Made by a program: the position numbers and the translations under genes. Source: Dendrophyllia cribrosa (Eukaryota; Cnidaria; Anthozoa; Scleractinia; Dendrophylliidae). From it: DNA of 64,000 nucleotides. Numbering within the stretch: position 1 is the first letter of the stretch; every line of letters begins with the position of its first letter. The notes under the pieces were generated by a model that was given only the letters and a program-made list of their open reading frames with translations, searched no databases and was not told the origin of the DNA. The stretch covers positions 4,400,001 through 4,464,000 of the forward strand of contig JAJLRJ010000008.1 in the NCBI GenBank assembly GCA_024195265.1. The letters run 5' to 3'. Shown one piece after another: positions 1 through 10,600 of the stretch.

Positions 1-1146
1 AAATCCACACTCGTCTATAACTTTCCAAGCTGTGAATTATTTCTGTTACATTTGAAAAGACTACTTAAAAAAATAGGCAGTAGATGACATGCTGTAAAAA
101 GAAATTTGATAATCAATATAAAGATTTAGTTTTCCTGTGTTACTTAATCGCATGCAACCAGTGTAAAATGGGTTATTCCAGAAAAAATCCCCCCCCCCCG
201 ACGGATGCAATATTTTTTTACCCCTCCCCCGCCCGGATTTCCCGGCCAGGCCGACCAACCCTCGCACCTTGATTTTTAACCCAGATACCCCCTCCTGCCC
301 GGATGGCCATTAACTTTTTGTAGGCCCTAAATAAACAGGAAATCGCATTCAGGAGATCCGGGATTTTTTTAAAGATTTCAAATCTTTGGTGAGAATTGCT
401 ATGAATTGGTCAAACATTTTGTAAATAGACGTTGCGTGACGCATTCACTAAAATCTTTCCGTGATTTTAAGACCAAATCGAAATGAAATGTTTCCATAAC
501 TTAAAGCTGGTTCTTTAAAAAAATGCTTTGATTTTGCCATCTGTAATAAGTTTTTTCCAAGCTTCACAGTTTCTTCAAAGTGTTGTCGCAAATACACAAT
601 TTTGCTTTGTGCAAATTTTATGTCAAATGAAATTTGATATCAAGCTGTTTTTATAATCACTGAATCTAAAATATATTTTCTATAAAAGGTCAAAACTTTT
701 GAATGAAACTCATATTTCCTTGAATGAAAATGTCTTTCCTTTGATTAAAAGAGTCAAACACTTTTCAGAATTCAGTAATTTTCTGCTTCTGGAAGTCTTG
801 GCGATATATTGTATCCTAATTACTGCGAGGAACCGGCTAGCGTCTGCGAAAATATAATAAACATCACAAAATAATTCAATTCAGCAACCTATTTTTATTA
901 TACTTTCTAAAATCGCCGACTTTTCCTGTGTAATAGAATGCCAATCTTATCCGGAAAAATGATTCGTATAATAATGCTTTCGCTAATAAAACAAGGAGCC
1001 CGATGGGCTTCGAAACTGGCTCGTTTGGCCTCAGTTTCCACCCGGTTTTCACTTTAGAGTTTTATAGTAGCAAGCTACAATATACAATCTATAATCTATC
1101 AATATGCACAGTCCAGTCCACATTTACATTCCACAGCCCGCTTCAA
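1..1146. other. No gene seen
   Basis: AT-rich non-coding sequence with a short C-rich patch near 190-300. Short open frames here show no recognisable domain. Confidence 0.5.
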
Positions 1147-1410
1147 GTACTCCTTAGGGACGGACCATTTTATTGTTAAAAGGGGGGGGGGGGGGGGGGG
1201 GGGGTGGGTGGGCAAATACTAAAAACAAATTCCTGCACAGCAAAAGTAAAGAAAAAAAAAATAATGCACAGCGAGCGAAAGGAAAAAGAAGGTACAGTAT
1301 GGAGCAATCCCGAAAAAAATTCTTGCACAACATCAAGACGGAAAAAAAATTCATGATCAGAAAAATTGCACAAAACCGCCACCTGCCCCCACCCCCCACC
1401 CCACAACCCC
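1147..1410. repeat. Decayed repeat with G-tract
   Basis: A 23-base G run (1182-1204) is followed by A-rich sequence and a C-rich patch (about 1384-1405). The polyproline and polyglycine open frames here come from base composition and are not genes. Confidence 0.5.
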
Positions 1411-3195
1411 CTTTAGTAGGCTACAGTATCAGGTCTATATTTTTTTCTCTGATCGGCTCGGTATTGTTAGAAAAAACATAAGTTTAGAACTTTGTATATT
1501 TTTTTCGCTTTCAAATCCTTGAAACCACCTACTACAAGGAATCAGGATTGTTTAAACACAGGCATTTTGGAGAATCGGTGATGGGGTTTCGAAAAAATTA
1601 ACAATATCAACACGATCGATCAAATAGCGTGACATGAATACGAGATGTGTGGAATTTGAACGTGACTGCACGGAGTAATGCTTGAGAATTGTTTACTCAT
1701 TAGTTCTGTGACGTGCCGGGACGTGTTATATTCAACGATTTATTCGATCTAAACTCGACTGTTTGACAATTGATTTGGTTAGAAAAATTCAACCCGCTTT
1801 CCTTTTACCAGAAATAGATCACATCCGAAAATCACAGAGATTTAATTTTTAACAATTCCGTCGAAATTAGAACGGTAAATATTTGAATTATAGTTGCTGA
1901 CATCACTGATTACGCCATTTCTGAAAACCGGAAGTAAACTAGGTACGGTGTTGGCCGCAGCAAAATCGATTCCCGGGGCAGGTGACACGACAGAAAAAAA
2001 AAAAAGGGTATTTTAAGAACTGACTCGTCGCAGAGCGACGAGCCAGTTAAAAAAACAGTTCTGAATGGTCAAAGATACAGAAATGAAATGCTGGCGGCGT
2101 TTGAATCATGAGTTCGGATAGCTCATGGTCTGCTAACAAACACTTCGATTCACAGCTCGATTTTTCACTAAAACCTTTTTCCAAACCACGAAAATACCTA
2201 AAATAATATTTGAAAACAATACTTGGCCACATTTGGTGAAAGCTGTGCTTGGTAAAGCAGTAAAAATAACGAGAAAGCTCCGTTTACCTTTTCCACGAAT
2301 CCAAAGCGCGCACGTACAAACAGAACTGCCTTGACAATCGAGTCGTCTAATCCGAAGCTATCAGAACTGTCTCATCGTACAGCAATCGGGTGAACTTGGC
2401 ACAACTTCGCGCTTCGGAAAGTCGGACTTACTTACACAGGTGACAGCATAGTGGTTACTAGTAACCTAGTAACCACAAAAAGCAATAAAGTCAGTAAAAA
2501 TCTACATTAATATGACACGCATTCCCTAGTCCATAATCCACAGAAGTCCAGTCCCAAAGTCCAGATGTTTTATTAAATCTGATGGGCTGAAGTAACGACG
2601 CTGTTTTGCCGTGTGTTTCTATTGTTCTTTCTTGAAAAAAGTCTTGAAATTACTCACCACAGGCAGCGAGGACTGCTCCGATACAGACATTACAAAGAAT
2701 CGGCAGTAAAACGGGAAATAAATTGCGAGTGCGAGAGATCGATGTTTGACATTTTTGCCTCGGAAGAACTCTGATTAAAAATAGCTCTTAGTTTTTTCAG
2801 AATCGCGACAAATTCGGCTTCAAGTTGTATGCTGTGTATAAAAGCAACGTTCACCTCTGTGGGAGAAATACAGGACTGACTTATACACCAATAAGACCAA
2901 ATGACGGAAAATGTTTGTCACGCGCATGCGTATCAAACATTTGTTTTATACTTCAATGTACCATAAGAAAAGAAGCAATTTAAATTTTAAAAATTTAAAC
3001 AAGATAAGAAGACGTCCGACATGGAGAATTCAGTCATCGTACCTGCAAACCACGTTACTATTGAATGTTTTATAAATGAAGGCTGTACCACAATGAAGCC
3101 AGTCATTGTTGTGAAGATAATATATACCTGACGTGAACATTACTGATGTGAGTAGGGTTGTAGGAGACGCTGTCGTGACACTTCAGTAACGATGT
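1411..3195. other. No gene seen; one short hairpin
   Basis: No convincing coding sequence. At 2018-2048 there is a hairpin with 14-base arms (one mismatch) around the loop AGA. At about 2450-2476 lies a near-palindrome built on GTGGTTACTAG. Neither can be assigned a role. Confidence 0.45.
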
Positions 3196-3199
3196 TTTG

Positions 3200-3266
3200 C
3201 CGGAAGTGAGAGTAGCCGGAAGTCACTAAACCGGAAGTGTAAAAAGCAAAGCTGTGAACCGGAAAT
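3200..3266 (+). promoter_or_regulatory. Cluster of ETS-type CCGGAAGT motifs
   Basis: CCGGAAGT occurs at 3200-3207, 3216-3223 and 3231-3238, with a related CCGGAAA at 3259-3265. The first three are spaced 16 and 15 bases apart. CCGGAAGT is the optimal core for ETS-family factors such as GABP and often marks TATA-less promoters. No coding exon is recognised next to it, so promoter function is inferred. A diverged tandem repeat that happens to contain the motif is an alternative. Confidence 0.35.
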
Positions 3267-3430
3267 ACACAATTTAAAATATGCGTGAATAAATTTGCAT
3301 GCAAAATCGTGACACAAAAAATAATAATAATAAAAAGAAAAACGAAGCCCATTTTATAACTCATGCCGCTACGCGCATGAGTAATTACTATTATATATTT
3401 CTTGAGTAAATATTATTATAATTATGATAA

Positions 3431-3909
3431 GTAGTGGTAGTGGTAGTGGTAGTGGTAGTGGTAGTGGTAGTGGTAGTGGTAGTGGTAGTGGTAGTGGTAG
3501 TGGTAGTGGTAGTGGTAGTGGTAGTGGTAGTGGTAGTGGTAGTGGTAGTGGTAGTGGTAGTGGTAGTGGTAGTGGTAGTGGTAGTGGTAGTGGTAGTGGT
3601 AGTGGTAGTGGTAGTGGTAGTGGTAGTGGTAGTGGTAGTGGTAGTGGTAGTGGTAGTGGTAGTGGTAGTGGTAGTGGTAGTGGTAGTGGTAGTGGTAGTG
3701 GTAGTGGTAGTGGTAGTGGTAGTGGTAGTGGTAGTGGTAGTGGTAGTGGTAGTGGTAGTGGTAGTGGTAGTGGTAGTGGTAGTGGTAGTGGTAGTGGTAG
3801 TGGTAGTGGTAGTGGTAGTGGTAGTGGTAGTGGTAGTGGTAGTGGTAGTGGTAGTGGTAGTGGTAGTGGTAGTGGTAGTGGTAGTGGTAGTGGTAGTGGT
3901 AGTGGTAGT
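3431..3909. repeat. (GTAGTG)n hexanucleotide microsatellite
   Basis: About 80 copies of GTAGTG with almost no variation over roughly 480 bases. All six frames stay open because the period is a multiple of three, giving artefactual Gly-Ser, polyvaline and Leu-Pro open frames. No gene is called. The near-perfect purity suggests recent expansion, or assembly collapse or extension. Confidence 0.98.
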
Positions 3910-4077
3910 AGAATTAACAATCGGATACAGCCTGTCTCAGTCACTAAAAATACGTCAAAAATCAACTGAAGGTAGAAACATATCAACTGATTTTTTTTTT
4001 CTCCAAAAATTCAAAACCAAACTATTAATTCTACTACAAATGCAATGTGCATGGTGATCATTAATTGTTTCCAAAAC

Positions 4078-4524
4078 ATGTTTAAGTAATGCTCCACATA
4101 AGAACTACGGTAAACTTCATTGTTCAGTGGCATTGGCTCTTTCTCACATAGAATGTCTTTGATATCAAGAATAGGGGAGGAGCTGATGGTTTATAATTAT
4201 ATTTCAGTATAAAAATAAAGAAAATCCATTTGCGTCGAATAAATTTTAGGAAATGTTCGTGCTTAACCAATCAGAATAGCGGAAGACAATAGCTAATAAT
4301 TTTGCTTCTTTGATGAAGTTTCTTTAAAAAATTACATGTTGTGCGATTGGGTCTTAAATCACATGAAACCTTTAAAATATCAAACGAAATGCACCTTCAA
4401 CCCTAACTTTTTAGTGGTCTTTGAGTCTAGGCCAATAAGATCACTGGTTGTAACAATGAAAAAAGTTGACATTCCATCGTGCATTGCCGTTAGCACTTTC
4501 CTCCTTATACGTATCATTACTTAA
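4078..4524 (+). repeat. Dispersed repeat, copy 1
   Basis: This stretch matches 20523-20985 in the same orientation with many substitutions. Shared blocks include the segment around AACCAATCAGAATAGC and the segment ending near the GTGCATTGCCGTT motif. No coding potential or terminal structure is evident. It lies just past the 3' end of the opsin gene. Confidence 0.7.
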
Positions 4525-4634
4525 TCCAGAAGTATTTTGCAGAAATCTTAGATCGAAGCTACAATACTCGAATACCTGGGTAGTCAAAGAATAACAAAAA
4601 AATAATAGAGTTAATTCCAAAGCCAATTATTTGT

Positions 4635-7600
4635 TTACACGTCTCGGTGGCGAGGGAGCGAATCGGTGGTTCTGACTATCTCAATCGCCCCTGTAGTGGT
4701 CTCCGCACCAATATCCAAATCTTCAGTGCTGCCGTTCCCTACACGGTTCCATGAACAACTACACAGCCTGAGCAAAGTGATCCGGAACTTTGCGTTCAGG
4801 AGCACATAGAGAATCGGGTTGTATATCACTGACGCTTTGGCCATCAACTCCGGGACCATGGAGTAGGCAGGTGCAACACTGTCATGGCCCAGAGCAGAAC
4901 CCACCAGGCTGGAAAGAGCGTATGGAGACCAGCTGATAAAGAAAGCTACTGTCATGGCAACCACGATCCTGAGGGTCTTCTTTCTGTTTCTCAGCTGCCT
5001 TGCTACACCTGTATCATCGGCTCCTTGTTGAGGCATCGAAGTGTTTTTAATATACCTGACAAAACCACGAGGAAAGCATTTTTATTAAATACGTGCATTT
5101 GATAACTAGAAGTTTATAATCATGTTGGTAAACTGTTTTTGTGACGTTCATAGACAGCTTGACTTTAAAAAAGCTAGTTTTTCAAAATACCTAAGTATAC
5201 GAAACATCAAGGATCGCACATAATATTGAATATATGTTTTGCGATTTTCTTTTTACTACAATTATAGGTGGACTCACTAAGATCGACTGTAAATGGCTTT
5301 AGTAGGTGAAAAATTGAAAACCCGAAATTAGATTTTTTTGGTAAAATATCGATCAGTTAACCTTGAAGCAGTTTAAACTGTTATAGTAAAAATAATTAAA
5401 ATCTTTCTTCCTATCTACAAGTCTGAAAATCAGGTTTTGCAAATTTTCATACATTCTGAATATTTCCAGACTATACAAGAACCCTCGTAAGCAAAGAAAA
5501 AACTCTAATACCTAAAAATTCCCGCATAGCTGATGACGATGATGACGAATGGAACAAAGAAGCCGAACAGGAGCAGGTATATGATGTAGGCCCTGTCAGC
5601 CAGTTTTCGTGAATACCAGTCGGGATGGCAGCTGATTCTCGAGGGAATGGGGATGAATCTGTTCCAGCCAAACGCTGGCGGAATTGTCAGAGCAATCGCA
5701 TATATCCAGGTCCCTTGATAAAAATGGTACGCAATGAGTACTTGTGAATATCGTGATTGCAAAACGTTTTTTTTTTTCGCATATATTATTAGTATACCGA
5801 CACTAAGATAAATATGTTGTTTCCATTGCCAATCACAATCATTTTAAAAAGCTCTAAGATAGCTCTAAGATGGCGATGATGGTGATGATGATGGTGATGA
5901 TGATGGTCATCGACCACTGAAGTAACATTTAAATGAAAACATCTTCAACTATGAGCTTCTGTGAGTAAATCGGTTGCAAACTTTCTCACCTGAAATGAAC
6001 AAGACCTCCGCCATTCGACTCATTCTGTTTTGTTGTGCAATCTCAGTTCTCGCGATGCCGAAATAACTTAGGACTGCCATTATAGAAAGAGTAGCGATAG
6101 AAGCCAGGCCTGTGACGCAGTTAATAATAGCCAACCAGAAGCATACCGCTGGCCTCTCACCTGTGTTGGCAAAGTCTAGCGTGTTGTAGTTAACAGCTAC
6201 AGTATAGCCCAGTAAGCAAACTAGAATATCTGTCACAAACAAAAGCAAAGAGACCTTAAGGGTGAAATTAAGTAAAAAGTTAAAAGCAACTTAATTTAAA
6301 TACGGTTTGCTTTGTAGGGCCGTACGCTTTTATACGAAACAACAGAAACAACACTTAAAACTTCGGTTTGAACATAGCATTGTTAAAGGACCCAAAATGA
6401 CAGACACAAATTTCGCTGAGGAGTTGAATACGGGTTTACGGTTAAACAAAACCAGCTGGCTTTCATAGCGGGACTCGGACACCCTGAATTTCCAGTCTGC
6501 CACCCTAACAACTCGGTCACGCTGCCTTCCAGGGATACGGGCAAAAGTACAAGCCTGACTTTAGTGCACAAGGTTGGCAACATTGAAACCTAATGTCGTG
6601 ATGAACGTGAACATATCGTATTCATCTATTCATCTATTCATCCATTCCTCCATATCGTATTGAAAAGGTACTGGTAAAACCAGGAGGCATAGTCGGTTAC
6701 GGATCCTTGGTTATACTGTCTTGTTTATTTGAACCAGCTTTTTCGCTGGAGCAAAGTATGAATTTATTTGATATGAAAATTCCATTGGTTTAAGCTCCGC
6801 CTAGTGGGCGTCTAGTACAGTCTATTAAAGGGGTAAAAATAATTTATGACCATGGAACCTTTTATGATAAAGGGCTATTTGTTTTTTTATTTTTTATTTT
6901 CAGAATTACCATTTAAGTATTCGCTCAATTGTGAGCATTTAGACTGTAATAATAATAATAATAATAATAATAAACTTTTTTAACGTGTCAATAAAATATC
7001 TAGCAGAGGGGAAACCGTCAGCTAATGGGGGAAACCTAACTAAACATAGAAAAGGACTAAACTGACCTAATCTATATAAAAAACATAACTAAAAAATCTA
7101 AAACAGTTCATGTACAAATTAATTAACTAACTAATTAACTTACTAACTGGCTGGCTTACTAAGTACAAGCATAGAAACTTCCTTAAAGAGTTTCAGAGAT
7201 TTGCTTAATGCAATGTCCCTAGGGAGCTGGTTCCAAGCAAGACTGAAGTGTTCTGGGGGTGAACGGTATCTCGACGAGCATTCCCTTGACTTTTTTCATG
7301 GAGGACGACAAGAGTTTTAACACGCAATTACTGAAAAAGTACAATACTGAAGTCTAGCAATTATTGTCATTCTTTCATAGTCCATGTTTCAGTTGTAATA
7401 TCTATATTAATTTATTTTATAATTATCTAAGCTTTTTTGTAATAAAGTAGGTTCTAGTCATTCTATCCAGGGGTCAATTAAATAAAACCTTTACAAGTGT
7501 AATTTACAAGTGTAGCCATTGTTTCAGAAGTTGAAAACAATCATTAGAATTGACCCCAGGTTGTCTATCATTTAGTTGTACCAGACTCAAATTCCATTTT

Positions 7601-10600
7601 TTTTTTCTCTCTTTTTTTTTTGTTTCTTTTTGTGAGCCTGTGTCTGTTGCGTTAATTTTAATTAAAGACCCAGTGTTGTCCATTATGATTCACGCGCTTC
7701 TGAACAATAGAAGCCTCGCTCTTGTGTAAACCAAAACAATAACAGAGGCGCGTGAAGCATAATGGGCAATACTGGGCCTTTAATTAATTCTTCTTAGCGG
7801 AGCACTCGCCGGGCCGAAGGCCCGGCTGCGCAGCCCCATACTCATAGAACCTAGCCCGTCATTTTTCGGTTAACACTCGTTAACATCTCTCAAACGGACC
7901 TTGGACACCTTATGAGGTTTTACACAACGTAGTATCTTTTATCGTTATTATACCGTAGTGCTGACGTACACGAGAACAGAACCCCATTTATTGGGCACAG
8001 AACTGAGAGAACAGAGCTCCGGTTAATCAAAAAGTAGCGTTTTGGGGTTTAGCATTGATCTACAGTGTTTAGGGTTAAGCACTGATTTGAAAACTGTTAG
8101 CTTTCATTTATTGTTATGGGTAACTATAAATATGTTAAAAATTACATCTCCCGGCAGCTAGTTCACGTTGGTACAGTGGATAAGGATATTAGTTACGAAG
8201 CGAACGACTCGGGTTCGAGGCTTACACTATTCTGATCTTTTTTTCTAATTTTACTCTAAAGTGTGAAATAGGTTTTACTTCATGTAACTTGAAGTGAAAA
8301 GGAAAAGTCCGTTTGAGAGATGTTAACGAGTGTTAACCTCATTGGTCATGGCTAGCGGAATGTTTCGCGGGCGCGTGTCTGCAACATGTGTGTCGCCCAA
8401 GGCTAGCTCGCGGGCGCGTATGACGTCGCAAAACATGCGCGTATAACGCCACACGCGCGGCTACACAGCCATCAGCTCGGTAAACACTTTTTAAAAAAGT
8501 TGGATCTTTCGCAGTGTTAGCACAGGATACCCAAGCGTAATGTTTGCATATTAATGATATTTGAAAATATAAGACATTGTATGGAATTTCAAATTGAACG
8601 TTTTAAGCAATATATTTAATTAAAATTGCTGAATAAAATCGTTGAAACATTTATTGGTGTTGTATTCTATCTTTATACAGTGTTTCTACGCCATTTGAAC
8701 GATTTTTAGTCCATTTATCTTACCTTGTATAATATAACTGAAAGGAAGGAGAGTTCGGTAGCTTTCGGCGTTCGACACGTGCCCACAAATGGCTCATTTT
8801 TCGCACAAAAATAGGTGCTACTCCCAGTCTGACTGGTCGTCCTCACAGTAGAATAACGTTAAATTGCATTTCTTCAAACAACTTGAACATCCCTTGTTAT
8901 CATGACGAATAAGCCGCTCCACAAAATCACTGTAGCACTGCAAAATAGGTGCCAGAAAGGCGTGAAGAACAGAATAGACCACGGATGCGCGGTCAACACT
9001 GGGTACCAAAGTAAAATCAAACCCCACAGGGAATGGCACGTTCAGTTTTGTCAACCTGCCATTTTTGTTGCGCCGACCACCCGGTGAGGACCAAGTTGTC
9101 ACTCTGCTTGTCATCCTTTCGACATTAAAACGGGCTCTTGAAGAGGAGGAGACATGGAAGAAAAGACGGAAGACGGACCGTGCATGTATCTGTTTCCTTC
9201 TTTACGTCTATTAGAAATTGGTAAGCAAAACATTAACCAACATTTACATTTACATTGAGCTCGGCTCAGCTCTTACGCTTTTGCATTAAATTTTTTCTTT
9301 AGGTAATAATACGCAAATATAATCTGCCAAGTTAATTTCAGGCACCCACGTGCAAATGTTTTTTTTTTTTTTACTGATATAGCATTTTAATTACCGATAT
9401 AAATTAACGTTAAAATTCCGTTAGTCTAATTTTTGTAAATAAAAAGCACGCTTTTACCTCGAATAGCGTATGGCGTGTTTCACAACAGTTACAAAGCACA
9501 ATTCAGTTGCACGGGTTACGTTTTCACAAAAAAAGTAAAGTAAAACAGTAAAATGTCAATTATTGACATTTTACTGTTTTTACTTTTTTCGTCTTTTCTT
9601 CCTTGTTTCCTCCTCTTCAAAAGGCCGTTTTTATGTCGAAAGCATGACAAGCAGAGTGACAACTTGGTCCTCACCGGGTGGTAGGCGCAACGAAAATGGC
9701 AGGTTGACAAAACTGAACGTGCCCTTCCCTGTGGGGTTTGATTTTACTTTGGTACCCAGTGTTGACCGCGCATCCGTGGTCTATTCTGTTCTTCACGCCT
9801 TTCTGGCACCTATTTTGCAGTGCTATGTGATTTTGTGAAGCGGCTTATTCGTCATAATAACAAGGGATGTTCAAGTTGTTTGAAGAAATGCAATTTAACG
9901 TTATTCTACTGTGAGGACGACCAGTCAGAATGGGAGCAGCACCTATTTTTGTGCGAAAAATGAGCCATTTGTGGGCACGTGTCGAACGCCGAAAGCTACC
10001 GAACTCTCCTTCCTTTCAGTTATATTATACAAGGTAAGATAAATGGACTAAAAATCGTTCAAATGGCGTAGAAACACTGTATAAAGATAGAATACAACAC
10101 CAATAAATGTTTCAACGATTTTATTCAGCAATTTTGATTAAATATATTGCTTAAAACGTTCAATTCGAAATTCCATACAATGTCTTATATTTTCAAATAT
10201 CATTAATATGCAAACATTACGCTTGGGTATCCTGTGGTGTTAGGCGGAGCAGTAAAGTCGTTATTTCCCTGCATTTTTTCGCGCTTTGCTACTCAAGACA
10301 GGGATACTAATTAAGGGATACTCAGAAGCCGCTTTAGTGGAAAAAGAAGAGCTTTCAGGGATAAAATCTTGCTTCGAGGAACTTCATATTATCAACATGA
10401 TCAATGCAGGAGCAATGCAGGGAGATGCCTTGTTTTTATTACGGATTTCAGAACCGAAGACGCGGACTTCCAAGCAGTCCAGTGCTTTAAAGGTAAAATA
10501 AATCACATTTTTCGATGGAATTTATGTTGATATCAATTTTTTGATTGACTTTTTCTTTGTGTTGTCTTAAGTTTTGGAGACCTGTTTATGAAACGTGCTC

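Larger units (their letters stand above)
8521..10236. mobile_element. Foldback transposon with 0.65-kb inverted repeats
   Basis: Left arm about 8521-9172 and right arm about 9587-10236 are inverted copies with few differences, around a 0.4-kb spacer. The ends start CACAGGATACCCAAGCG. The 7-base direct repeat GTGTTAG flanks both sides (8514-8520 and 10237-10243), and R1 copy B shows the empty site, so this is a genuine insertion. Each arm holds an outward-reading open frame, described separately. The spacer contains a palindrome at about 9537-9580. The superfamily is uncertain; a 7-8-base duplication would suit P- or hAT-like elements, but no transposase was seen. Confidence 0.88.

Noticed and set aside
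3369..4057. Long Leu-Pro, Gly-Ser and polyvaline open frames
   Set aside because: They are the six translations of one hexanucleotide microsatellite.
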